The notes under the pieces were generated by a model. That model was not told the DNA's origin and did no database searches. It was given only the letters and a program-made list of their open reading frames with translations. The position numbers and the translations under genes are program-made. From M2408 sp044348665 (GTDB lineage Bacteria > Bacteroidota > Bacteroidia > Flavobacteriales_D > Crocinitomicaceae), in assembly GCA_044348665.1 (NCBI GenBank), contig JBIKSI010000151.1:1-7408 (forward strand): a stretch of DNA of 7,408 nucleotides. Reading direction: 5' to 3'. This document shows, piece by piece, positions 1 through 6,870 of this stretch; the first letter of the stretch is position 1; every line of letters starts with the position of its first letter.

Positions 1-334
1 TTTTCAGCAATTGTTTTTTCAACCAATTTTTGGTAAGAAATTTTTAGAGCGTCATCAATTTTTATTTGGTGAGCACTCATGTAATTTTCTCTCGATTCAC
101 CAACAACATTTCTCATCTGTTTCATTTTTCTAGGATTTAAAATTTCTAAATGGTCTAAATCTTTATTTGTTGCAATCAATTTATATTTGAGATGTGTATT
201 GTCATATATTGAAACAACATTACAAATATCTAAATAAATTTCGAATAAATTCTTAATTCCTCGTTCATATCTTTATAATTAGCTAATTAAGATGCTCCGT
301 TGCAACCAGCGATTATGTATAAGTTGTTTGTCAT
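1..334 (-). pseudogene. Zeta-toxin / predicted ABC-type ATPase family protein, internally deleted and open at the left edge
   Basis: Reading leftward from the ATG at 334-332, the sequence encodes MTNNLYIIAGCNGAS and then a TAA stop (289-287). This is the typical N-terminus of zeta-toxin-like P-loop kinases, whose Walker A reads GCNGAGKT; here it breaks just after GCNGA. From 272 leftward, in a different frame and directly behind another TAA, homology resumes as RYERGIKNLFEIYLDIC, then IYDNTHLKYKLIA, and stays open for 90 codons to the window edge. That block matches the family's conserved RRY-x-RGIKNLF-x-Y segment and the following D-N motif. By memory of the family about 120 central residues are missing, including the Walker A lysine and the catalytic region. 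The start has a purine-rich leader (AAAAGGAAAAAG). Intact relatives phosphorylate a nucleotide-sugar or other small substrate; this copy cannot. The family call comes from motif recognition only. The gene lies on the same strand as the oxidase upstream of it. Confidence 0.8.
276..289. repeat. Perfect 14-bp palindrome at the deletion junction of the zeta-like pseudogene
   Basis: TAATTAGCTAATTA is its own reverse complement and lies exactly between the surviving N-terminal and C-terminal parts of the broken gene. About 20 bp here match neither side of the protein. Its 10-bp core ATTAGCTAAT recurs exactly at 373-382 in the nearby tandem array and, with changes, at 389-398 and 406-415. Confidence 0.75.
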
Positions 335-368
335 CTTTTTCCTTTTAATAAATTAACCCATTTAATTA

Positions 369-417
369 ACTCATTAGCTAATCAATACATCAGCTAATCA
401 ATCTCATCTGCTAGTCA
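369..417. repeat. Degenerate 16-bp tandem repeat (TGATTAGCTAATGAGT type), three units
   Basis: Read on the minus strand, three units follow one another: a 17-base unit at 417-401 beginning TGACTAGCAGATGAG, TGATTAGCTGATGTAT (400-385) and TGATTAGCTAATGAGT (384-369). A shorter, decayed TAATTAAATGGGT (368-356) continues toward the pseudogene start. The first unit includes the TGA stop codon of the oxidase gene, so the array abuts or overlaps its 3' end. There are no unique spacers between units and no hairpin with a T-run, so it is neither a CRISPR array nor an obvious terminator. It fills most of the 80-bp gap between the oxidase and the pseudogene. Confidence 0.7.
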
Positions 418-1812
418 AAAAATCTTCCCAGGATTCAAAATCCCTTTTGGGTCAAATACTTTTTTTATATCTCGCATTAAATTCAACTGTACTTCTGAAA
501 AAGCAAGTGGCATGTATGGTTTTTGCACCAAACCTATTCCATGTTCGCCAGAAATTGTTCCACCCAAACGAATCACTTCTACGAAAATTTCTGTGATGGC
601 TTGGGATAATCCATTGTTCCAGAATTCATCGGACAAATCTCCTTTGATGATGTTTACGTGTAAATTTCCATCACCAGCATGACCATAACAAACTGATTTA
701 AAACCATATTTTGCACCAACACTTTTCACAACGGCTAAACATTCTGGTAAAGCATATCTTGGGACCACGGTGTCTTCTTCCTTATAAATAGAATGAGATT
801 TAACAGCTTCACCAACTTTGCGGCGTAATTTCCACAATTGGTCTTTCTGTGCTTGTGTTTCTGCAAATAAAATTTCATCCGTTTCAAATTCTGCTAATAC
901 CTCCATGATTTTTTCGCATTCTTGCATCAAAACATCTTGGTCAAAACCATCTACTTCAATCAATAAATGTGCCTGGTGGGAATCTTTTACTTCAATTACT
1001 GTTTCAGGTTCATAAGGTAAGGTCCACAATATAGCGTCACGTTCCATGAATTCCAAACCACTTGGAGTAATTCCTTTTTGGAAAATTTTAGCAACTGCCT
1101 CACAGGCTTTTTGAGCATCGTAAAATGGAACAAGCATCAATAAATCCTGTGTTGGATGCGGAATTAAACGCAAAACTATTTTTGTTACAACGGCCAAGGT
1201 TCCTTCACTTCCAACGATTAATTGGGTCAAATTATATCCCGTGGCATTTTTGATTACATTTGCTCCTGTCCACATAATTTCGCCGTTAGGCAAAACAATT
1301 TCCAAGTTTAAAACGTAATCTTTCGTTACCCCATATTTTACAGCTTTTGGTCCACCCGAATTTTCGGAAATATTTCCGCCAATAAAACAACTTCCTTTAC
1401 TAGCAGGGTCAGGTGGATACATCAAGCCTTTTTCTTTCACAGCATTTTGCAAAACTTGGGTAATCACACCTGGTTCGGTAATCACTTGATGATTTTTTTC
1501 GTCGATTTCTAGAATTTTATTGAATTTCTCCATCGACATCAAAACTCCACCATGAATTGGAAGCATTCCACCGCTCAAGCCTGTTCGTGCACCTGCAGGT
1601 GTGACACAAATATATTGTTCGAAGCAATACTTTAATATTTCCGAAACTTCTTGCGTGTTTTCAGGTTTTAAAACGATTTCGGGAGGAAAATTCAAATCTT
1701 CCGTTTCATCGTGACCATAATCATGAATAGATTCAGCATCATAAAAGCATTTTGATGGAAATTTTGCTTCAAAAAAAGCGATATCTTGGGAAGTTATTTT
1801 TTTAAAATTCAT
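415..1812 (-). CDS. FAD-linked oxidase, GlcD-like (glycolate oxidase / D-lactate dehydrogenase family)
   Basis: A cytoplasmic flavoprotein that oxidises a 2-hydroxy acid (glycolate, D-lactate or similar) to the 2-oxo acid. The 465-residue length is normal for GlcD-type proteins. The N-terminal PCMH-type FAD-binding domain covers about residues 40-220: the pyrophosphate-binding loop TPAGARTGLSGG is at 71-82, and the second FAD-contact region PPDPASKGSCFIGGNISENSGG is centred on 133-154, followed by YGVTKDYVLNLEIVLPNG. The FAD-oxidase C-terminal domain spans about 222-465, with LWKLRRKVGEA (326-336), EDTVVPR (346-352), the metal/substrate motif HAGDGN (378-383), GEHGIG (422-427) and the usual end FDPKGILNPGKIF. 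All expected key residues are present. No GlcE or iron-sulfur GlcF partner is in the window, so the electron acceptor and exact substrate are unknown. No strong Shine-Dalgarno precedes the ATG, which is normal for Bacteroidota. It is transcribed divergently from the large secreted protein, 79 bp away. Confidence 0.93.
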   Translation of the reverse strand: MNFKKITSQDIAFFEAKFPSKCFYDAESIHDYGHDETEDLNFPPEIVLKPENTQEVSEILKYCFEQYICVTPAGARTGLSGGMLPIHGGVLMSMEKFNKILEIDEKNHQVITEPGVITQVLQNAVKEKGLMYPPDPASKGSCFIGGNISENSGGPKAVKYGVTKDYVLNLEIVLPNGEIMWTGANVIKNATGYNLTQLIVGSEGTLAVVTKIVLRLIPHPTQDLLMLVPFYDAQKACEAVAKIFQKGITPSGLEFMERDAILWTLPYEPETVIEVKDSHQAHLLIEVDGFDQDVLMQECEKIMEVLAEFETDEILFAETQAQKDQLWKLRRKVGEAVKSHSIYKEEDTVVPRYALPECLAVVKSVGAKYGFKSVCYGHAGDGNLHVNIIKGDLSDEFWNNGLSQAITEIFVEVIRLGGTISGEHGIGLVQKPYMPLAFSEVQLNLMRDIKKVFDPKGILNPGKIF

Positions 1813-1853
1813 TGAAATATGTATCTGAATTGGATTTTTTTCTTATTTTTATA

Positions 1854-1861
1854 CAAATTTA
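1854..1861 (-). promoter_or_regulatory. Putative -7 box (TAAATTTG) for the FAD-linked oxidase
   Basis: On the minus strand TAAATTTG matches the Bacteroidota primary-sigma -7 consensus TAnnTTTG exactly. It ends 41 bases before the oxidase ATG, giving a leader of roughly 30-40 bases. I see no clear TTTG -33 element at the usual distance, so the call rests on the -7 match and its placement in the divergent spacer. Confidence 0.5.
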
Positions 1862-1891
1862 CTAGTTGTAAACGAAAATTGTAACTTTTTA

Positions 1892-4800
1892 ATGAAATTA
1901 CTTTCTTTTATTTTTTTATTTTTTGCAATTGGAGCTTTTGCTCAGGAAATTGAACACAAACATTCCGTTCATCATGCTTTTATCGAAAATAAGGGTCAGT
2001 GGAATAAGAATATTCTGTTTAAAAGCCAATTCAGCGGAGGGAATTTGTGGATTCAGCAACACAAAATGCTATTTCATTTAGCAGATTATTCCAACATCCA
2101 AAAAGCTCATGCAAATTCAGATTTTAAAGGAGATGCCTTTGAATATAAGCAAGATGTGGTGCATTTGAATTTCATTGGATCAAATAAAATTGAAAGCATT
2201 GAGAAGTCTAAATCATCTGATTTTTACTACAATTATTTCCTTGGAAATGATAAATCCAAATGGGTTGGAGAAGTAAAAACATATTCTGAGGCGACTTTAT
2301 TTAATTTATACAATGGTATTGACTTAAAATTGATTGAAGAAAAGGAGCAATTAAAATACGAATTTCATGTAAAGGCAAATGTTGATCCTGCTTTGATTCA
2401 TTTGGAATACGAAGGTCAACAAAAAATCCAATTGAATAAAAAAGGAAGTTTAATTATTGAAACAAAAAATGGTATTATACAAGAGAACAAGCCTTATACG
2501 TATCAAATTATCAATGGGAAAATTGTTGAAATTCCGTGTGAATTTGTATTAAATGGAAAACAAATTAGATTTAAACTTGGGAAATATAATCCTGATTTTG
2601 AATTGATTATTGATCCAGTTTTAGTTTTCGCAACTTATTGTGGTTCACCAAGTGATAATTTTGGTATGACCGCCACCTATGGGTACGACGGAACAGCTTA
2701 TTCTGCAGGAATTGTTTACGGAAATGCTTATCCAACTCCAGATGACAATGCCTATGATGTTAATTCAAATTTTACTGTAACGAATGTTCAAAGTTCAGCA
2801 ACTACGGATGTTTTTATCTCAAAATATTCTCAAGATGGAACTCAAATGCTTTGGACTACTTTTTTGGGTGGTGGAGACGAAACTCAAGGAACTGAGACTG
2901 CCCACAGTTTAATTTGCGATAAGCAAAACAATATTTATGTCTATGGTGTAACCTCAAGTCTAGATTTTCCGATTCAAAATGGATTTCAGACAACACATGG
3001 AGGTGGTTCAGCACTTTCAATTGCTAATAATGGATGTCGATTTGGAACTATTGGTACTGATATTTTTGTCTCTAAGATTAGTGCCAATGGATTTAATTTA
3101 ATTGCTTCAACATACATCGGTGGTAGTGCAAATGATGGAGTAAATTATCACAATTCTGCCTTAAATGGTCCAGAAGGAAATTTCGTTTTTTACGATTCTT
3201 TGGTGAATAATTACGGCGACCAATTTAGAGGAGAAATCATGCTTGATTCTTTAAATAATTGCATCATAGCTTCCTGCACTCGTTCCACAAATTTCCCAAC
3301 ATTTAATCCTTTTCAGCCTGCAAATGGCGGAGAACAAGATGGGGTTATTTTTAAATTAAATCACAATTTGTCGGGACTTGTTTTTTCATCATATTTTGGT
3401 GGAAGTAATAACGATGCTTGTTATTCTGTCAAAATAGACTCTTCCTATAACATGGTTTTTGCAGGTGGAACAGCTTCATCAAATTTGGCACAAACTGTAA
3501 ATTCTTTTCAAGCAAGTTATGGTGGTGGAAAAACAGATGGCTTTGTTGCAAAATTAAATTCTAATGGTTTGGTTTTACTTAAAACTTCATACATCGGAAT
3601 GATAAATTATGACCAAGTATTTTTTGTTGAAATTGACCGGAATGATAAAGTGTTTTTGCTCGGACAATCCATCGGAGGGCAATTTCCAGTGGTAAATGCA
3701 AGTTTTGCAAATGCAAATAGTGGGCAATTTATTGCAAAATTGGATGAAAATTTAAGTGCAATTGAAAATTCAACCGTATTTGGAAATGGAAATGGTTTGA
3801 TAAATATTTCACCTTCAGCTTTTTTGGTTGATATTTGTGGAAATATGTATGTTTCTGGCTGGGGTGGTGGAATTATAACAAATAATCAAGCCTTAAATAA
3901 TATGCCAGTTACCGCAGATGCTTTTCAGACTCTACCTCCCAACGGTTTTGATTTTTATATGTTAGTAATAGAACGAAGTTTTTCCTCATTAAAATATGCA
4001 AGTTATTTAGGTGGTTCAGGCTCAGGAGAACATGTTGATGGAGGAACTTCTCGTTTTGATAAAAATGGGGTTGTTTATCAATCTGTTTGCGGAGGCTGCG
4101 GTGCCCAAAGTGATTTTCCAACAACTCCAAATGCTTGGTCAAATTTAAACTTAAGTCCAAATTGCAATAATTTAATTTTTAAATTCGATTTTCAGTTAGT
4201 TTTGGATGCTAAATTTACTGTTAATGAGGAAGTTGGGTGCGCACCCTTAACCGTAAATTTTGAAAATAATTCAGCCTCTTCCGATACCTACTTTTGGGAT
4301 TTAGGAAATGGGGATACAACTTCAATCATTTTTAATCCAAGTAAGACATTTACAATTCCTGGATTTTATGAAGTGACCTTGGTTACCAAAGACAGCATTT
4401 GTTTATTAACTGATACAGCAAAAATATTGATTTCAGTAGGTAATCCATTTAATCACCTTGTTTCAAATGATACCATTTTATGTGAAGCAAATGAAATTGA
4501 GCTTTTCGCCTCAGGTTTTGGAATTGCAGATCAATTTATTTGGTCTTCAACAATTGATTTTTTAGACACATTAAATTTGAGCATCAGTGATTCGACTTAT
4601 TCCTTCACTCCACAAAATAACATTCAAAAATATTACGTGAAACTATCTAATTTTGGTTGTTCTATAATTGATAGCGTTGAAGTGCGTCTCGTTAGTTCTG
4701 GTTTAGATTTACTTGGACAAAATCGAGTGTGTAGAGGTGATGATTTTATTGTGAATGCCATAAATAATAGTCCTTTCACCTATACTTATAATTGGTATCC

Positions 4801-5464
4801 GTCGGATTTGATCAAAACACAACTTACACCTTCCAGTGTGAATGCAGTTACCGACTCAGCAAGCTATTTATTTGTAGATGTCACAACCACGACTGGATGT
4901 AATTTTACTGATTCAATTTTAATTGACGTTAGCCCTGTTTATTTTGGGAATGTGGAGGCAACAGCTAGTGAATACATTATTGTTAGTGGAGGAGAAACAA
5001 ACCTTTCAGCAAATCCAAATGGTAATTTCTCATATTCATGGACTCCGACAGATGGTTTGCAAAGTCCAAATGAACAAAATACTACAGCGACGGTGAATGA
5101 AACCACCACATTTTTAGTTCAAATTAGTGATGGGATTTGCGTCGCTACAGATACTATTACAATTACTTGTGTTACAGATGAATGTAAGCCTCCATATGTT
5201 TTTGTTCCAAACGCATTTTCACCTAATGACAAAAATAAAAACGAGCTTTTTTATGTTCGAGGCTTACAAATTACAAAAATGTTATTGAGAGTTTACAACC
5301 GTTGGGGAGAATTAGTTTTTGAATCTACCGACCCCTTAATTGGTTGGGATGGAACTTATAAAGGTAGAAAATTAGATCCAGATGTTTTTGATTATTACTT
5401 GCAAGTAACTTGTGTTGGGGGTAATGAAGAGATAATTAAAGGCAACGTAACAATTTTGAAGTAG
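1892..5464 (+). CDS. Secreted SBBP-repeat/PKD-domain protein with gliding-motility-type C-terminal (T9SS) domain
   Basis: A 1190-residue exported surface protein. Residues 1-18 form a Sec signal peptide (MKLLSFIFLFFAIGAFAQ, cleavage likely after AFA or Q). Residues about 27-245 are the N-terminal domain common to this family (FIENKGQWNKNILFKSQ at its start, annotated DUF7948 in relatives). Residues about 246-770 carry SBBP-type beta-propeller repeats; repeat cores are TTFLGGGDETQG (322-333), STYIGGSANDG (406-416), SSYFGGSNNDA (499-509), TSYIGMINYDQ (565-575) and ASYLGGSGSGEH (703-714), with FPTTPNAW-like repeat ends. A PKD domain lies at about 773-849 (GCAPLTVNFENNS, FWDLGNGDTT, PGFYEVTL). 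Two or three Ig/PKD-like modules follow to about 1095 (CEANEIELFASG, CRGDDFIVNA, SYSWTPTDGL). Residues about 1103-1190 are the CHU_C / gliding-motility C-terminal domain (FVPNAFSPNDKNKNELF, VYNRWGELVFES, GWDGTYKG), a type IX secretion signal. The function is unknown; it is probably an adhesin or surface-matrix protein. Monocistronic. Confidence 0.94.
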   Translation: MKLLSFIFLFFAIGAFAQEIEHKHSVHHAFIENKGQWNKNILFKSQFSGGNLWIQQHKMLFHLADYSNIQKAHANSDFKGDAFEYKQDVVHLNFIGSNKIESIEKSKSSDFYYNYFLGNDKSKWVGEVKTYSEATLFNLYNGIDLKLIEEKEQLKYEFHVKANVDPALIHLEYEGQQKIQLNKKGSLIIETKNGIIQENKPYTYQIINGKIVEIPCEFVLNGKQIRFKLGKYNPDFELIIDPVLVFATYCGSPSDNFGMTATYGYDGTAYSAGIVYGNAYPTPDDNAYDVNSNFTVTNVQSSATTDVFISKYSQDGTQMLWTTFLGGGDETQGTETAHSLICDKQNNIYVYGVTSSLDFPIQNGFQTTHGGGSALSIANNGCRFGTIGTDIFVSKISANGFNLIASTYIGGSANDGVNYHNSALNGPEGNFVFYDSLVNNYGDQFRGEIMLDSLNNCIIASCTRSTNFPTFNPFQPANGGEQDGVIFKLNHNLSGLVFSSYFGGSNNDACYSVKIDSSYNMVFAGGTASSNLAQTVNSFQASYGGGKTDGFVAKLNSNGLVLLKTSYIGMINYDQVFFVEIDRNDKVFLLGQSIGGQFPVVNASFANANSGQFIAKLDENLSAIENSTVFGNGNGLINISPSAFLVDICGNMYVSGWGGGIITNNQALNNMPVTADAFQTLPPNGFDFYMLVIERSFSSLKYASYLGGSGSGEHVDGGTSRFDKNGVVYQSVCGGCGAQSDFPTTPNAWSNLNLSPNCNNLIFKFDFQLVLDAKFTVNEEVGCAPLTVNFENNSASSDTYFWDLGNGDTTSIIFNPSKTFTIPGFYEVTLVTKDSICLLTDTAKILISVGNPFNHLVSNDTILCEANEIELFASGFGIADQFIWSSTIDFLDTLNLSISDSTYSFTPQNNIQKYYVKLSNFGCSIIDSVEVRLVSSGLDLLGQNRVCRGDDFIVNAINNSPFTYTYNWYPSDLIKTQLTPSSVNAVTDSASYLFVDVTTTTGCNFTDSILIDVSPVYFGNVEATASEYIIVSGGETNLSANPNGNFSYSWTPTDGLQSPNEQNTTATVNETTTFLVQISDGICVATDTITITCVTDECKPPYVFVPNAFSPNDKNKNELFYVRGLQITKMLLRVYNRWGELVFESTDPLIGWDGTYKGRKLDPDVFDYYLQVTCVGGNEEIIKGNVTILK

Positions 5465-5544
5465 TAGGAATTCAAGGATGAGTATTTTATTTGTTCTTAT
5501 TTTACAGAATCATACTTTAAATGTTTAGACTAAATTATGCAAAA

Positions 5545-5574
5545 AAAAAGGGCAAAATAATTTTTGCCCTTTTT
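5545..5574. terminator. Bidirectional intrinsic terminator between convergent genes
   Basis: A perfect 13-bp stem (AAAAAGGGCAAAA pairs with TTTTGCCCTTTTT) with a 4-base TAAT loop. The GGGC/GCCC core is flanked by an A-run on the left and a T-run on the right, so it gives a U-tract in both directions. It lies 80 bp after the secreted-protein stop and 18 bp past the end of the lipoprotein gene, serving both. Confidence 0.9.
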
Positions 5575-5592
5575 ATATTGGATTAAAATAGC

Positions 5593-6039
5593 TTATTTTA
5601 TGGGAACTTTCTTGTCTTTTTTTGCGCCAATTCCATAACCAACTCCAGTTCCAACTGCACCGCCAATAAGTCCACCAACAACCGCACCTTTACCTTTCTT
5701 TTTACTCACTGCTGCACCAGTAGCTGCGCCAGCAACAATTCCTGAACCAGCACCAATTAATGCACCTTTGGTTTTGTTATTCATTTTTTTTCTTGCTTCA
5801 GGTTCTGATTCATTGTCAGCTGTTTGACTGTAATTATTATTGTTCGTGGTACTATTTTGAATTGGAACAACTGCCGTTTCATTGGCGAATTCTAAAGAAT
5901 CGATGTCATTTTGTTTTAATTTAAGTTCATTTTCGAGTTCTTTTTTTGCTAATTCAGCTTTTGCAAGTTCTTCTGATTTTTTTGAACTATTGCAAGAAAA
6001 GAAACCAATTGCAATAAGGATAATTATTAATTTATTCAT
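5593..6039 (-). CDS. Glycine-zipper lipoprotein
   Basis: A 148-residue predicted lipoprotein. Residues 1-15 form a hydrophobic signal with lipobox GFFSC; Cys16 would be lipidated and become the mature N-terminus. Residues about 18-50 are charged and heptad-like (SEELAKAELAKKELENELK), suggesting a short coiled coil. Residues 60-88 are an Asn/Ser/Thr-rich linker. Residues 92-139 are two glycine-zipper helices rich in GxxxG/AxxxG spacing (GALIGAGSGIVAGAATGAA and VVGGLIGGAVGTGVGYGIGA) joined by a basic KKKGKG turn; this is the arrangement of glycine-zipper outer-membrane proteins. The tail KKDKKVPIK is basic. The likely place is the periplasmic face of an envelope membrane, with the zipper hairpin inserting into or packing on a membrane. 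The precise role is not recognisable. Single gene, convergent with the secreted protein and sharing its terminator, and divergent from the membrane protein at 6270. Confidence 0.85.
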   Translation of the reverse strand: MNKLIIILIAIGFFSCNSSKKSEELAKAELAKKELENELKLKQNDIDSLEFANETAVVPIQNSTTNNNNYSQTADNESEPEARKKMNNKTKGALIGAGSGIVAGAATGAAVSKKKGKGAVVGGLIGGAVGTGVGYGIGAKKDKKVPIK

Positions 6040-6087
6040 TTTTAGTGCTTTTTAAAAAGGAAAAGTTTCCTGTTTACTTAACAAGTG

Positions 6088-6095
6088 CAAAAATA
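6088..6095 (-). promoter_or_regulatory. Putative -7 box (TATTTTTG) for the glycine-zipper lipoprotein
   Basis: The minus strand reads TATTTTTG, an exact TAnnTTTG match, ending 48 bases before the lipoprotein ATG. No convincing -33 TTTG is visible upstream. The 6118-6148 repeats begin 23 bp upstream of this box, the position expected of an activator or repressor site. Confidence 0.5.
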
Positions 6096-6117
6096 CGATT
6101 GAGAAAATTTAGTTGTA

Positions 6118-6148
6118 TTACATAAAAACATCGAAATGTTACATAAAA
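6118..6148. promoter_or_regulatory. Paired direct repeat with a nested inverted repeat: possible operator
   Basis: TTACATAAAA occurs at 6118-6127 and again at 6139-6148. The two copies start 21 bp apart, close to two helical turns. Between them is a perfect inverted repeat, AACAT-CGAA-ATGTT (6127-6140). The cluster lies in the 230-bp AT-rich divergent spacer (6040-6269), upstream of both the lipoprotein and the membrane protein. The rest of that spacer shows only AT-rich sequence and the two -7 boxes. The regulatory role is inferred from spacing and position; AT-rich chance similarity is possible. Confidence 0.35.
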
Positions 6149-6257
6149 CAAACTTCAGATTTAACTCAATTTTTTTTATACATTTTTTTATTTTTATAAA
6201 ACATCAAATTTCTTTAAATATTTACCTACCAAAAACAAACTCTAACTTTTTAAATAT

Positions 6258-6265
6258 TAACTTTG
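6258..6265 (+). promoter_or_regulatory. -7 box (TAACTTTG) directly before the ATG of the membrane protein
   Basis: TAACTTTG matches TAnnTTTG exactly and is followed by only four bases (CAGC) before the ATG at 6270. A transcript from this box would begin at or next to the start codon, so the mRNA would be leaderless or nearly so. No clear -33 element is seen; a TAACTTTT at 6243-6250 is a one-mismatch copy 15 bp upstream. Confidence 0.55.
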
Positions 6266-6269
6266 CAGC

Positions 6270-6854
6270 ATGAAATGGATTGGAGAAAGAACTTCTTTTG
6301 TTGACGACAAATTAAAAACAACGATCATTATTGATGCTGAGAATATTGGTTGGCAAAAAGCCTTGATGGGAGCGTGGGTTTCCATGTGGTTTACGATTGG
6401 AATTGTGATGACTTGGGCATTTTTTTCATTGAAATTGAGTAAAAACCCAAAAGATGAAGATCAAATGAAACTAATTATTGTAATTTTTATGGTTTTTTGG
6501 GCTTATTATGCTTTTCGAGTTGGAAGGCAATTTTTGTGGTTACTTTGGGGGAAAGAGTATTTAAAGGTCAATGAATCAGCCTTGTATATTAAACGTGGAA
6601 TTAAAGGTTATGGTAAAGCACATTCCTATTTTCTTGAAAACATACAAAAAATGAGAGTTGAGCAGCCAAAAGAAAATTCAGTTCAGTCATTTTGGGAATC
6701 TTCCCCTTGGATACGAGGAGGAGAGCGTTTGGAGTTTGATTACCAAGGAAAAATTGTGAAGTTTGGTAGAAAATTGAACGAAAAAGATGCAAAAATTCTT
6801 TTTAATTTGATTACCAAAAGAATAGAAGAGCAATTGAGAAAAAGAAAAAAATAG
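6270..6854 (+). CDS. Unrecognised two-helix membrane protein with a bacterial PH-like C-terminal region
   Basis: A 194-residue protein I cannot assign to a named family. There is no cleavable signal. Two membrane helices are evident, at about residues 32-54 (MGAWVSMWFTIGIVMTWAFF) and 67-93 (KLIIVIFMVFWAYYAFRVG through LWLLW), separated by a charged loop KNPKDEDQ (58-65). The soluble tail starts WGKEYLKVNESALYIKRGIKGYG (93-115), continues YFLENIQKMRVEQ (120-132), and ends with LEFDYQGKIVKFGRKLNEKDAKILFNLI (154-181). This strand-rich pattern, closing with an amphipathic helix, resembles bacterial PH-like domains that follow paired membrane helices. The C-terminus is strongly basic (KRIEEQLRKRKK). 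It probably sits in the inner membrane with the tail in the cytoplasm, since the basic end favours the inside. The ATG is supported by the -7 box just upstream. It ends 14 bp from a convergent regulator remnant. Confidence 0.8.
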   Translation: MKWIGERTSFVDDKLKTTIIIDAENIGWQKALMGAWVSMWFTIGIVMTWAFFSLKLSKNPKDEDQMKLIIVIFMVFWAYYAFRVGRQFLWLLWGKEYLKVNESALYIKRGIKGYGKAHSYFLENIQKMRVEQPKENSVQSFWESSPWIRGGERLEFDYQGKIVKFGRKLNEKDAKILFNLITKRIEEQLRKRKK

Positions 6855-6870
6855 TTAACGATATTTTTTT
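6845..6870. terminator. Possible weak AT-only hairpin between convergent 3' ends
   Basis: AAAAAAATA (6845-6853) pairs with TATTTTTTT (6862-6870) around an 8-base loop. The hairpin overlaps the TAG of the membrane protein and touches the TAA of the regulator remnant. It gives a T-run in both directions, but the stem has no G-C pair, so termination would be weak. The call is based on position and symmetry. Confidence 0.35.

Noticed and set aside
1..334. Functional toxin-antitoxin module
   Set aside because: The P-loop lacks its lysine, the frame is broken, and no antitoxin gene lies beside it.
369..417. CRISPR-like array
   Set aside because: Units are head-to-tail with no unique spacers, only three copies, 16 bp long, and no cas genes are present.
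818..1015. Plus-strand 65-codon open frame
   Set aside because: It lies antisense inside the well-supported FAD-oxidase gene, has low-complexity Ser/Asn-rich content and no promoter or family signature.
415..1812. Complete glycolate oxidase operon (glcDEF)
   Set aside because: Only the GlcD-like subunit is present; flanks hold a pseudogene and an unrelated divergent gene.
1882..1889. TAACTTTT as a -7 box for the large secreted protein
   Set aside because: It mismatches the final G of TAnnTTTG and has no well-spaced -33 element; too weak to annotate, though its position two bases before ATG is like the leaderless starts elsewhere.
3909..4160. Minus-strand 83-codon open frame
   Set aside because: Antisense to the conserved SBBP region of the large secreted protein; His/Leu/Asn-rich content is typical of a reverse-frame artefact.
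6601..6792. Minus-strand 63-codon open frame
   Set aside because: Antisense to the membrane-protein gene, with no start signals or recognisable motif.
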